Assembly: GCF_014356525.2 (NCBI RefSeq)
Contig: NC_052518.1
Span: 96,910,932 to 96,974,931 of the forward strand
DNA length: 64,000 nucleotides
Direction of reading: 5' to 3'
Source of the DNA: Nilaparvata lugens
Taxonomy: Eukaryota > Arthropoda > Insecta > Hemiptera > Delphacidae
Shown here in pieces: positions 46,891 to 58,959 of this stretch (the stretch's first letter is position 1; every line of letters starts with the position of its first letter). Below the pieces are notes generated by a model. That model was given only the letters and a program-made list of their open reading frames with translations. It did not search any database and was not told where the DNA came from. The translations under genes were made by a program, and so were the position numbers.

Positions 46891-47514
46891 AAGGCATCAA
46901 CTTATTTATTTTTCTGATAAAGGAGGAAAATATGCATTTCTTCCTGCGTATTGCGAAAGACCTTCCAAAATAAATAGGTGCAGCCTATTATCTGCATCTG
47001 AGCAGCGACCTCACACCACTCACAGGTGGCCATTGCACTTGAGTACTACTATATCTACATAGATAGTGGATAGTGGAAATATCTATATTATAATAAAGGA
47101 AAGAACTGGAGTATACATGCACGTAATGAATAGAGATAATTCACGAATGCATCATCACGTCTGAACTACTGGACTGATTAACTTGAGATTTAGAATTTAA
47201 ATTCTTTAATTAACGAGGATGGATATATCCGCCTATTTTCAATTCTTCAAGATTTCATTATGTCAAGTTTTCAATTGGACAATTGGACCCTTGCGGAGCA
47301 CGGGTTACCTGCTAAACAGCAATAATTTCAACCGTCAATTTTTTCAGTCTTATATATTATTACATTTCACTTTAAAAGATATTCCAATGTTGAGAATAAG
47401 AGCTAGCCGAATTGGAAATAGTGAAAGAATAATCTGAAAATCTATGAAGAAAAAATATAGGCTATACTGTACTAGACCTAGAAGAGCAACACAAAATATG
47501 CAACGTTCATAGAC

Positions 47515-49314
47515 AAGGGGTGGTCAACCAGCAAGGGTGGTCAAACATAACCCCAAGGGATCATTCTCACCCACTTCCGACCGACTTTTAGCTTGTAAAT
47601 CGCGTGTGCAGATAGTCAGAGATAACAAAAATCCCAGATCTACAAAAAATTAACTGCAGCCAAAGTAACAGAGAATATAATGGACGGGGGTAACGTATCA
47701 CCCACGTTGATTCTTCTGATACTAGGGGATTTCGAAAGGTTCAGTGACCTGACAATAGAAAGGAGGGTTGAGGAGTCTGAGCAAAAACTGATAAAGGGAA
47801 AGATGCTGGCCAAGGCCACTCTAGATGTTCGTTCATTTAAAAGTGTGGCCTTGTGCTGGCTGTTTAATAATACGGAACCTTCTCTAAAAAGAAGAAGGGT
47901 GCGAGAGGGTGACAGTGGAAGAGAGAGCGTGTGAGTGGGACTGACAGAGTGGATAGTGTTTTGCAATTCACTAGTCTAGTCTGTCAAAACAGTTCTCACT
48001 TTGTTATCTGGAGTCAGAAGAAGCACAACATGGAACACCCTCTCTTTTATGCTTCCAACTACCTACTATCAGCTGTTTCGGCTTTCTTTTCTTTTTGGTA
48101 CTATTCAAGGCCACTCTAGATGTTCATCTAGAATGGCCTTGTACTACTATTGGAATAGGCCATGTAAAAGAGTAGAGATAGAAGAAGAAAAAACGAAAAT
48201 CAAATGAGAGTAGAAAGAGAAAGAAGGAGAAAACTGAGAAGCGGATTGAAGATGAATAGTAAAGGAAAATACACAGTAAAATAATGGGACATTGGCCAAT
48301 TATAATCAATTTTTATTAATATTTATCATGTTGATAAGGATAATCGTGAAACCGTATGCTGTACAATTCAGTGACACAATTTTAAACGTAGCTACAACTA
48401 CTTGATAAAAATTAGCCAATTTCTTTCTCAAAAACAATAATCACTTCAAACGGGTTTTGAATTGAATGGCAATCAATAGTAATGTATGAATAAAAGTACT
48501 CAGACATTCGACTATTTCAACTGAGGAAATTATTACTCTTCAACATAGCTCATCACCATAGCCTGTATTTTCCTGAGGTTTCCTACCCTTTGCAAAGACT
48601 TACCGTTGTGAACAAGCATTTTCATCAATGTGTTTTATGAAAAACAAGTTTAGAAATCGACTCGACATGCGGTCAGATTTTAGAGTGAATGTGTCAAGTA
48701 TGGAGCCTGATATCTCAGAAATCATGAACTAGAAGAAAAATGTAACTCATCTCATTGAACTAATAGTGATAATTATTAAAAACAGTGGACCTAGTCTTCA
48801 TTCCCGCAACTTATTTGAGCTGAGGTACCGTACAAGGATCGTATTCTCCATAACGAAACTAAGTTAGTGGAACAATTTCCGTACTGATTTTACAATAACA
48901 TTAATTTTACAGTAATAATAACATAAAAATTATTATGATAAATGCACACAAAAAATTATAAATCTCAAGTTTTTTTTAATATTAATCTAATGCACCATAA
49001 TTTAAATAATGATAATCAATTATTAAAAAACTACCTACATTTTTCTTGAAATGTCAATTTCTTCTCATTATCTAATTGAGTTATGAACATCTATGAATTT
49101 TCAACAGAGTCTGGAGTAACCGAAAATAATATTGAACTGGCTCTTCCTGATTGCACCATGAAGTTTAAATATTCTGACAACCTATTTAAAAGATGATAGA
49201 TACAAGGTAATTAATATTTTTTATAAATGTGCATTTAAGAAGTAGTGGGGGTCCGCATAATTATAATAAATGGATGAGGGGATCATTGGAAAAATGTTGT
49301 TGGGAACCCCTGTT
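47515..49314 (+). mobile_element. Old hAT transposon relic
   Basis: The left end AAGGGGTGGTCAACC and right end TTGGGAACCCCTG resemble hAT ends. The flanks share TCATAGAC/TTCTAGAC (6 of 8 bp), a decayed candidate target duplication. A transposase C-terminal fragment lies inside at 48607-48732. Unexplained frames at 47680-47934 may be host or transposon debris. Confidence 0.6.
48607..48732 (+). pseudogene. hAT transposase C-terminal fragment
   Basis: Reads CEQAFSSMCFMKNKFRNRLD, then RSDFRVNVSSMEPDISEIM and a stop. The CEQ-AFS-M-KNK-R-RL pattern, followed by an LR-like segment and EPDI, is the dimerisation region of hAT transposases of the ZBED/GTF2I-repeat type. The rest of the gene is too decayed to follow. 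Confidence 0.7.
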
Positions 49315-51339
49315 CTAGACCATCACAACAATAATTGAAGAAACGTTTCTCATTATACGGTTTAGACTTGTGGGGGAATAAATAAGAACTATCAAAATAC
49401 TTGGACTACGGAAATGATTGGTGTCAAGACTCAAGAGTAGCCTAATAGCTATAGTAGAATAAATTACAACCAGTTGTCGATTGCTATATGAAAAAAATTG
49501 AACTTTGCCATTGCAGTCTACTATTACTTGCGAATGGACACTATTGGTTTCATGAAAAAAATATGAACAAATCTTCAATGCCGGTAATTCAGTTCAAAAC
49601 TGTCACAGAGAAAGAGAAAGTTAATTTCTTATACTTTGTGCAACTATGAAACGAAGAAACATAACAGAAACATGTACTAGGGAATGATACACATCCCTAT
49701 CATCATATTACAATATATTATATGAGTGACATGTTAAAAAAACTCCGGCATTGGTTTACATCAATTTATCACCAATACGGTCTTAAAATTCATAATCAAG
49801 GTCAGATCAGAAATAAATAGCTTAATCGAGGCATCTGGGTCAATCTGAAATTAAGTGGAAATTTCTGTCCTCGGCATTTTTTCCCAACAATACATTATTA
49901 TTATATTGATAAAACATTGGAATCACATCTGAACCACAGTGTATTTCATAGTAAGCATTAAAATAGCCATAAAGTTTATTATTATTAGTCAAAATTCAAC
50001 TATTATGTATGATAATGTCACCTCGATGGATGTCCTCATCGCCAGTAATGAGTACATTATTGCCTGAATTTCAATATAGACCTCAAATAATAATAGATTT
50101 ATTTACATTTTATTTCAAGTAAAAACCTTTAATAATCCTATTTTATTATATTCGGACTAAATAAATTAATTCAAGTTGAAATATGCCAAAGTTCAATAGT
50201 CCACGGTTTTGAAGTCACCTCCATGGAAAAGAGTTTTAGTTCCTACAAACTCCCGCAGTACAAGATTGTGTCGCGATGATGAAGAAGCAGGAAGTAGCCA
50301 TTTTTATTGTGGAATGTGTTGTTGAAAAAAATAAGAGTTGAATACCATAATTTTTATCATATTTCTGAGCGTATTTTTTGAAGCTGCCCCCTCCATGACA
50401 TCTCAAAACAAGTAAGTATTTGTTTATCAATTAATTTTTTATTTAAAGTGAAGTTTTTTCAGATTCAAACTAGAATAGCCTATGCACGATGCTCTGACTT
50501 TGAGGGTTATGTTTCTCTGGAATGAACAATGAGGAAATGTCACCTCCATGGATGTCACCTCCATGGATAACCCATTCCATGGAGGTGACTAAATCTCAGT
50601 GGAGGTGACTTGGAATTCAATAAAATCATGTAGTTTTAACAATTTAATAATAATCAAAATTGTATGTTAACTTATTAAGATGAATAACTTGATTTATAAT
50701 TGGATTTAAGATTTTCACTGAAAACCCATTTGATTAATCATCTGATCTGGGACTAAATGTTTCTAGAGTTGCTGTGATTTTTTTTGTTGAGATTGTTCAT
50801 TCAACAATGATTTATAGTTTCTAATCTGGGGTCTGTATCATAAAACTTTTAAGTTCATAAAACTACAATTTACAATTTAATGCTTTAGTATGAGTACAGT
50901 TAATATGAATAATATGAGTAAGAATAATATGAATATTTGAACGGAGACTTGTGGGATGAAACGTATTTTTCTAGATATTAGTTATTTGAATAAATAATTT
51001 ACTATTCCTGTGTGAAGCTGGGACTGGACAGATAGTAGGCCTATTGTCTACACATAAAGAGAAAAAATATTTTTTGGATATAAGTAGCAGCATATAGTAA
51101 CCTATTCTGGTAAACACCAGAATTCTCTCATTTGTATATTTTATGGTGGTACTTAGTTCCACTCATTTTTCCTTTGTGCAGGGACAATATATAACAGTAT
51201 TATAATTACACAAAACAATTTAAAACTTTATTGATTTCTAATCAATGACAGACTGATCCCTTAAATGGCCTTACAGCGAGCAAAGTATGTTTATGTTAAC
51301 CACCTTTCATGAACTAATATGTGAGCTTTTCAAAAAAGC
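49315..51339. other. Unassigned region with repeated GTCACCTCCATGG motif
   Basis: GTCACCTCCATGGA or variants occur at about 50020, 50213, 50537 and 50551, and in inverted form (CCATGGAGGTGAC, GTGGAGGTGAC) at about 50578-50611. It may be the end or subterminal repeats of a transposon that includes the basic ORF at 51470. No other gene seen. Confidence 0.4.
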
Positions 51340-51469
51340 TGTTTTTCTTTGCCATGGATGGATGACAGCTACGCTTTGTAATTTTATCACTATTTATAGC
51401 CATCCATCCACGGCAGTATGAAACAAATGGCTCTAAAAGTATAAATTTTTACGAATTGTTTCAATTGAC

Positions 51470-52196
51470 ATGGCTCCTGTAAAAAAAGACGCTGCGAAAT
51501 CTAGAGAACAGAAGAAACAATTAGAGCAGAAGAGGCGAGATAGAATTAAAAGTGATCCAACACTCTTATGAGGAAGCAAAAAGAAAAGAGAGAGAAAGAT
51601 ATCACAAGAGGAAGGAAAAATTAAAGAAATCAAAGATCTTACAGCTCGTGAAAGACGAGCTCAGCGAAAAATATGGGCTGAGAAAACAGCTAAGTCTCGC
51701 TTGAAAAGAAAGCAAAATGAGGAAAATGCATCAAGAAGGAGAGGTTGAAAATGATAATCAATCAATAGAATTAGGCAGAGCAGGCAGTAGCCGAAAATAA
51801 TGTGGAAAAAGGATTAGCGAAAAGGAAAAAAGCAAAGGCCTATAGAGAAATTGATAGACTGTAAGAAGAGCTCATGAAAGAAAAATAAGCTAAAATGAAA
51901 TTGAATAGAAGCAAAGAAAAGTACAAAAAGCGACTTTCTCGAATGAAAGAAAAAAATTTGAAGAGTCCCTGTCAAAAAGTAAATACAGAAATATTACAGG
52001 GTGAGAAAGTTTCCTCAAGGATAAGGAAGTTTCTAGAATTCGGCTCGGCACTTACCACTCAAAAAGAATAAAATTATGAGAAAAATAAAAATTCTAGGAA
52101 ATTTAGAAAAGCTTTTGGTTTAGTTCTAGCAGGAAAAATGATAAAAAATATATAGAAGCCTGCACAAGATTCCAGTGCAAGCATACTGGAAAAAAC
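51470..52196 (+). pseudogene. Lys/Arg-rich coiled-coil protein, frameshifted
   Basis: ATG at 51470: MAPVKKDAAKSREQKKQLEQ, then RIKSDPTL. Frameshifts near 51567 and 51630 lead into EEAKRKERERYHKRKEKLKK and LTARERRAQRKIWAEKTA. More basic, helical sequence follows to about 52190. The pattern (KSDP, RERYHKRK, LTxRERRxxRKxW) recurs in multicopy unknown proteins of insects, probably transposon-borne. The P-type element at 52197 interrupts it. An inverted repeat just upstream (51353-51412, GCCATGGATGGATGACAG / AGCCATCCATCCACGGCAG) may be part of the same unit. Function unknown. Confidence 0.45.
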
Positions 52197-53130
52197 GGTG
52201 GCATGCCAAATGACCGATTCCCATTTGGCCGAAATTATTATTTTGTCGCAAAAGATCGAAAATTGAAGAATCCCAAATGGTAGAATTGAAACTTGTACTT
52301 TCCCAAATGGTCGAATCCCAAATGATCGAAAAGTTTTAATAGTAATCCCATTTGGCCGAAAATCTCAGCTGTCGCAAAAGGTCGAAAATTTGATTTTCCC
52401 ATCTGACCGATTCTCGAACAGTCGAATCCCATTTGATAGAAAAATGTTGTAGTTCGTCGCAAATGGTCGAATCCTATTAGGTAGAAGAGTTTTGTATTTT
52501 GTCGCAAATAGTCGAATCCCAAAAGGTCGAAAGTATACTTTCCCATATGGTCGAATCCTATCTAGCCGATGAGATTCGATCATTTGCGACAAACTACAAC
52601 ATTTTTCTATCAAATGGGATTCGACTGTATGAGAATCGGTCAGATGGGAAAATCAAATTTTCGACCTTTTGCGACAGTTGAGATTTTCGGCCAAATGAGA
52701 TTACTATTAAAACTTTTCGATCATTTGGGATTCGACCATTTGGGAAAGTTCAAGTTTTAGTGGCATGTCAAATGACCGATTCCCATTTGGCCGAAATTAT
52801 TATTTTGTTGCAAAAGATCGAAAATTGAAGAATCCCAAATGGTAGAATTGAAACTTGTACTTTCCCAAATGGTCGAATCCCAAATGATCGAAAAGTTTTG
52901 ATAGTAATCTCATTTGGCCGAAAATCTCAACTGTCGCAAAAGGTCGAAAATTTGATTTTCCCATCTGACCGATTCTCATACAGTCGAATCCCATTTGATA
53001 GAAAAATGTTGCTGTTCGTCGCAAATGGTCGAATCCTATTAGGTCGAAAAGTTTTGTAGTTTGTCGCAAAAAGACGAATCCCATTTGGTAGAAAAGTTTT
53101 GAATTTTGTCGCAAATGATCGAATCCCATC
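52197..53130. repeat. Subterminal repeat array, left end of copy 2
   Basis: Reverse counterpart of 37440-38371. Units such as AAATGGTCGAATCCCAAATG and TTTGTCGCAAA. A higher-order unit starting GTGGCATG(C/T)CAAATGACCG occurs at 52197 and again at 52771, and the block 52569-52760 is inverted relative to its neighbours. Confidence 0.85.
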
Positions 53131-53286
53131 AGACCGATAGCCGAGTGAGAAACTGGAGAAGGAAATAGAAAAACCGGTTCTACCGATTGCGCTCAGAATT
53201 TGTTGAGTTGAGCCGGCATGAATGTATGAGCTGCGCCCCTAGATTTTACATGCTATATCCGATCACGAAAAAACTTGGCACACACT

Positions 53287-53354
53287 TACAAGAAGAAGAA
53301 GAAGAAAAAGAAGAAGAAGAAGAAGAAGAAGAAGAAGAAGAAGAAGAAGAAGAA
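53287..53354. repeat. (GAA)n microsatellite
   Basis: About 22 GAA units with one GAAAAA interruption. The counterpart in copy 1 (37255-37297) has only about 14, so length has changed since duplication. Confidence 0.9.
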
Positions 53355-53539
53355 AATATATGTCTTCATGGTTTAATGCTGTTCTTAGTGAGAATTTGTG
53401 TGTATTTTTGGCTTCATAATTCATAAAATAACTTAATTAATTCAATGTGCAGTGATAATTAAGTGTGATATTTAACTATAATTTGGTGTTTTAATTTTTG
53501 TAAATTTAAAATTTGCATCTCATATTTATTTTTGGACGA

Positions 53540-53698
53540 AAGTTGAGCTTGAACTTCTTACAGAAGAAACATAACCTATTTTTTGGACATGTAATCAAAA
53601 TTTGGGAATGGAATAGTTTTGGGCCAAGCCTGTTGTTCCTTCCCAATCATATTATATGATTTGTTATTGTATCGACGTATAAATAAATAAATAAATAA
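53540..53698 (+). mobile_element. LINE 3'-end relic with (AAAT)n tail inside the P-type element
   Basis: GTTTTGGGCCAAGCCTGTTG sits within a hairpin-like GGGAATGG/CCTTCCC context, followed by ATAAATAAATAAATAAAT at about 53681. Present in copy 1 (36907-37065, reversed), so it predates the duplication. A diverged copy lies at 19020-19200. Confidence 0.5.
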
Positions 53699-53838
53699 TT
53701 TTACGTACGTTTCCATGAATTACACTCAGTATTCTGGTGCCTGATTTATCATACTTCTACATACCTTACATCAATTTATCATCGGTGCTGCGTTAGAAAA
53801 TGTTTTTTCCAACAGATACTGACTTCTGATACTGACTT

Positions 53839-54120
53839 GTGAGTGATATTGTTCCAGCATTAACACTTTGTTCTTTATCTAGGAGAGCATACAATTTTCT
53901 AAAATTAAAAATGAACTTACCATTACCAGTATTGTTAACTTTATCAATGTTGACAAGGAATATTAAATGTCTTCCAGGACTTCTAAAAGAAGCTCTCACA
54001 TTCATGACAGCAAAATTGAAAGCTAAGGAGACAATCGAGAAATTGACTATCTTGAGCTTTGATGAGATGAGTATAGATTCACGTGTAGTGTATGACAAAA
54101 GAGAAGACCAAATTCTTTAA
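53839..54120 (+). pseudogene. P-element-like transposase, first remnant (copy 2)
   Basis: About 93 codons: SLSRRAYNFLKLKMNLPLP, LKEALTFMTAKLKAKETIEK, LTILSFDEMSIDSRVVYDKR and a stop after DQIL. After the stop the same frame continues as PHSKVQVVMARSLC to the LINE junction at 54166, and resumes after the LINE at 56925 with KWKQIIYYAFDQKMT. That fits the P-type/THAP9 order around the catalytic D of LSFDEMS. The frame has no ATG start and no THAP DNA-binding domain upstream. Confidence 0.8.
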
Positions 54121-54153
54121 CCACACTCAAAAGTTCAGGTTGTGATGGCAAGG

Positions 54154-56924
54154 AGTCTATGTAGGATAGATAGATAGATAGATGAAGAATTTATTTTTCA
54201 CTTCAAAAAACAATACAAAATAATATCAAATTAAATACAATATCATTCGTCACCAATCAATACCATAGTTCATAATAATCCGAAAATTCTTAGGCATAGC
54301 CAAAGCCGTCAGCCGGAGTTGATAGTTATTTAATCTATATCTCATCCTTATCTTCTAGTTTTTGTCAATGTTCTCACAGTAGGCTACAGAGTGAACGGGC
54401 TGCACAATGTCATGCGATAGCACTCAATAAACTTTATAAGGCAACTGGGAAGTTAGCACTAAATATTAGTCACTCATAGCACAGTAGTCCGTCTATGCTT
54501 GGAGTCTTATCATTTTCAGTTCATTTGAGAAACCTGAATCATTATTATAGGCCTAGAGATGAACTACACATTGATACAAAGTAAATTATTCTTACTTATT
54601 AATTGAACATACAAATAATTCTTTATGAAATGAAGTGATACAATGATAATTTGAACTCATTTGAACAATAAATAATCATATTCAATTAAACCGATGAACT
54701 CAATCATACATGTCCAGAGCTATATGTACAGTTTTCGGTTTGGGAACAATATTTACAATGACATATTTATTTTCTATAATCCACAAGTATTATTAGAGTA
54801 CAGCTATTTTTAGAAATTAAATTCATCCACAAGGAGCTTTCTATATCTCAATTTTACATTCACATATCCCGCTAGACCTTTCCAGTTTTTATCATTTAAA
54901 TACTCTTGGACCATTTCATCCGTTATCACCGAGCTTCCAAACCATTTTACTCGGTACTCTGATAGCACCTTACATTTTCCTATAAAATGATAAATGTCTT
55001 TAATTTCTTGACTATTACATAGTGAACAAATATAGCTGTTCCCCCCTATCTACTCTAAAATTCAAGGGTAATAATGATCCTCTCGCTCTGAAAATTATGC
55101 TAATCATCCTTCTTTTATTTGAGTCGTTTAAATAATCTTTCATAACTGCGTTATTGGTTCTTAACGTATAATATATTTGATGAAACTGAGAATTTGAAGC
55201 TTTCTCCCACCAAGTTCCCAGTACATTACGGCGAATTTTATCAATTATATTGTCGCATGTCATCTCCCAACGATTTGGCTGAGTTATAGGGTCCACCCAT
55301 CCCTCATTAAATTGATTAAATAATTGTTTCCATTCACTACACCAGCCACTATTACTCTGTACCACTAAGCTTGTTAATATTTTAGGGAATCTATGGTCAG
55401 GTAATGCAAGTGCTTTCAATATGTATTTGAAATGGATTTTTAGGGTCTGTAGCCGCATAATATCCCTCCCGCTTTCTAAATATAGAATATAGTTGGGCGT
55501 ATTCTGCGGTAACCCGAACATTCGTTTCATGAAAAATCTATTGGAACATTCTACATCCTCCCTACGTTAATACCCCTACACCTGACCAGCATACGTGATA
55601 GTTGTTCTACTCACTGTCTCGAAAACTTGCCATTTAGTGGATAACGGTACATCTTCGCTGCCTATAAACTTCCGCCATAAACTATTAATACCGTATCTTG
55701 CTGATGTTAGCTTACTTGAAAAATGTTTGCTGAGGGACAAAGTGGGAGTGAACGTAACCCCTAGATATTTATACTCATTTACAATTTGAATGGGATCCTC
55801 ACCATAGTACCATTTTTCATTTCGACTTAATCTACCTCCTTTCCTAAAAACCATAATCTTAGATTTATCTTTGTTTAATACTAAGTTCCATCGAAAACAG
55901 TACTGTTGCAGCCTATTTATCATACTTTGTAACTCCCTAATATTATCAGAAAATATCACTAAATCATCTGCATAAAGAAGGGAATTAATTTTAGAGTTCC
56001 CCACCCTCAATCCTCCACCTACACATTCACAAATATCATGCGTGAAAATCGAGAACAAAATTGGAGAGAGTAGGCAGCCCTGTTTTAATCCGCTCTCAAA
56101 TCTAATACTCCTTGTTAACCCGTTTTCACACCATACAGAGGAGGACGCGTTTCTATATAAAGCTCTAATCATTCCTACGAATTTACTGGAGATTCCTATC
56201 TCAAGAAGTCTATAGAACAGTGCTTCTCTGTCTATAAAGTCATAAGCAGCTTGGAAGTCAATGAAAAAACAGTATATTTTTTTACGCTGTACAGTAGTGA
56301 AATATTTTATCAAGCTATGCAGGACAAAAATGTTATCTACGGCAGAATACCCTACTCTAAAACCCGCCTGATTCTCGGAGATAATTTTTCTCATTCTAAC
56401 CCAATCCTCCAATCTTTTTAATAGTATTCCTACAAATACTTTATAAACGGAATTTGTGAACGATATGGCTCTATAGTTATTAGGATTCTTGGTGTCGCCT
56501 TTTTATGTAAGGGAAATATTATTGATTTATTAAAAGACTCAGGGGACGTACACTCATCATAAGTTCTGTTGAAAAATACATACATCCTTGAATAAATACA
56601 TATATCCTTGAATTCTAATGGTGCTTTTTTGTAAAATTCAGGAGGGATCCTATCCTCTCCTGGCGCTTTTCCGTTTTTAAGCCTTTTCAGGGATATATCT
56701 ATCTCATCATAACTAGTTATCCTATCAAGCGCATCACTATTGATAAGTGGTTCAGCATACATTATTGGTCCACTTGATCTTTCAGGTGTGTATAACCGTT
56801 TAAAATGATACATCCACTCATCTGCACTAATATTAGGATTTTTTTTTGACTGAATTCCTTTCAGTTTGCGTACTATCTCCCAAAACATTTTAGAATCTTT
56901 AACAGTAGCATAGTCTATGTAGGA
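54154..56924 (-). mobile_element. 5'-truncated LINE nested in the P-type transposase gene
   Basis: AGTCTATGTAGGA at 54154-54166 is repeated at 56912-56924, a 13-bp target duplication. Between them lies a minus-strand LINE: 5' truncation at 56911 (reading ATVKDSKMFWEIV), RT, C-terminal domain, 3' UTR and a (CTAT)n-type tail at 54165-54183. The endonuclease is missing. The same tail junction is present in copy 1 at about 36391-36410, so the insertion predates the copying of the P-type element. Confidence 0.9.
54830..56911 (-). pseudogene. RT of the nested LINE (copy 2)
   Basis: Open pieces: 56911-56430 with LKGIQSKKNPNIS, LKRLKNGKAPGEDRIPPEFY and SFNKSIIFPLHKK; 56412-55576 with QAGFRVGYSAVDNIF, FIDFQAAYDFIDREALF, GLKQGCLLSPILFSIF and catalytic YADDLVIF; 55530-55015 with the C-terminal domain MKRMFGLPQNTPNY; then a Cys/His knuckle (CSLCN, H, C) in the next frame to about 54830. 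Breaks lie near 56500-56420, 55570 and 55015. The clade is not assigned; it differs from the Jockey/L2-like LINEs of this window. Residues encoded upstream of 56911 on this strand are antisense transposase, not LINE. Confidence 0.8.
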
Positions 56925-58372
56925 AATGGAAGCAAATAATATATTATGCATTTGATCAAAAAATGACAAATATATTCTTTTTGAATTTATTTCTGAACTA
57001 CAAAAATCGGACTTCAAAGTTGTTAGTGTAGTGAATGACATGGGCGGAGGAAACCAAAGTCTATGGAATTCATTGAATGTGACAATTGCAAAATCATTCT
57101 TCAATCACCCATCAATCACCTCTCATCATATATTGGTATTTAATGATGTGTTACATCTCCTGAAATTGCTCAGGAACAACTTCCTTGATCATGGAATAAA
57201 TTTTCCCAAAGGTCAAGTGTTGGAGAAAAATAATATCAAGAGCATCATAGAAGGAGATAGACTGAAGCCAGCTCCAAAATTGACGAATTTACATTTGGAA
57301 GTTTGTGGAAATATGAGATAGAAGGTCAGCTTGGCGGTTCAATTATTTTCACACCATTCAGCAACTCTCCTCAAATTGAAACATTCAAAAAATCCTGAAT
57401 GGAGTGATTTTTTTGAATTGGTTGATAAGTTTTTTGATATGATGATTTCTAGATTTGTGAATGATCGAAGAAAACCGTGGCATAGTGCATCTGGTGTTGA
57501 GTTGACTGAGCAAGAATGCATATTGAATCGAATGGAAGAATTGATTTTTGAAATAAGGATGGGAAGTAAAAAATCATCAATGCCATTCCAAAAAGGGATA
57601 TTGATGACAATATCATCTATGAAGGGACTCTTCAATTATCTACAAAAGTCATATGGTTTGGAATTCATCCTTACCCATAAGCTGAATCATGATGTGTTGG
57701 AGAATTTCTTCTCAAGAATAAGGGGGATTGGAAACCAATACTCTCATCCAACACCAGTGGAATTCAAAAATAGATTGAAAAGTTTGATTATTGAGGCAAA
57801 TCTTCCCTCTATTTCCACTGGAAGTGATGTAGAAGAAGATGGATAAAATTTTCTGACTAGTACAATGCTTTAAAAATTCCTTTCCAAGAAGCAGAAGAAG
57901 AAACTAGATACGATGAAGGCAAACATTTAAGCTGCAGTTTTGAATAAAATTATGAAGGTACCTTGTTGAACACACAAGAAGAAGAAGCCCTGAAATATGT
58001 TGCGAGATATGTAATTCATAAACATGCTGATTCTTAGTACAAAGAAGCAATGTACTCGAACAGTAATTGGATTGAAGCCTTGAGTAGAGGAGGTTTAACA
58101 TGTCCTACTGATGAATTCAAGGATCATTCAACAAGCGAATGACATATTTATGAAAATTCACGGAAATACGGTCTCAAACACAAAACAAGTGATTGGAAAA
58201 TATGTGAACATTTAAAAAAAAAACATTCCCAGAAGTTAATGATAGAATCTTACGAAAATTTGTGCGGACAAGAACTTTTATTAGACCCAGTTACATGAAC
58301 GAGAGAATGAAAATTGCTAGTGAGGAGCGAAGAAATAAGAAGAAATACATTCAGTTTGTACATTCATGCAAG
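56925..58372 (+). pseudogene. P-element-like transposase, second remnant (copy 2)
   Basis: Resumes directly after the LINE target duplication. Blocks: KWKQIIYYAFDQKMT; after a frameshift near 56970, ELQKSDFKVVSVVNDMGGGN; FNDVLHLLKLLRNNFLDHGI; a stop at 57319-57321; AVQLFSHHSATLLKL; GILMTISSMKGLFNYLQKSY; LNHDVLENFFSRIRGIGNQY; SHPTPVEFKNRL and a stop at 57844-57846. Decayed C-terminal blocks follow: VARYVIHK, WIEALSRGGLTCPTDEF and RTRTFIRPSYMNERMK, with a final stop near 58372. The order and wording match P-element/THAP9 transposases (NDMGGGN, LENFFSRIRG, LSRGGL). This is a cut-and-paste DNA transposase, not functional here. Confidence 0.85.
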
Positions 58373-58959
58373 TGAATACAAAATTCAACTTTCTCGCTAA
58401 CAAAACTTGCCTACCCAAAAATTTAGAATTTTCTAGCTTATTAACTTCTTCATATCACGTTTTTGAAATTTTGGAAAACTTCCAACTTCATTTTATTCAT
58501 ACAATTTGAATTGACTTCAAATTCATGTGCATATTAATCTACATTATTAGAATCGGTGATTCATTCGCTATAAGTACAGAGAATTTCAATGTTCTATCTG
58601 AAATGTAAGGGTGTTGAACGATGATGTATTTGAAGCTACAATGAATAAACTGTATGCTCAGTGTAGTTACTCATCACTTATTTACTACACGTGACGTCAC
58701 GCTGGCGTTCCCCCCACCACTTTGAATCTCACACCTGTGAGTGATCAACCTTCTGTCTACTAATATAACGTTGATTCGGTGGTACCTTCTTCTGCGAGAT
58801 CTATATTACGGATTCCCTGCACTCTCCACACCACGTGTTATTATTCAAAAACATAACAATGATTCAAAAACCTCGTACCTCTCCCGTGATGTTTACAGCA
58901 AAACTAAGGAAGAGAAGCTAGAACTCTCTACAATTTGAAGCAACATGGCTATTGTAGAT

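Noticed and set aside
56912..57104. N-terminal extension of the minus-strand RT frame at 56430-57104
   Set aside because: Beyond the 13-bp target duplication the sequence is antisense P-type transposase, so these residues are not LINE protein.
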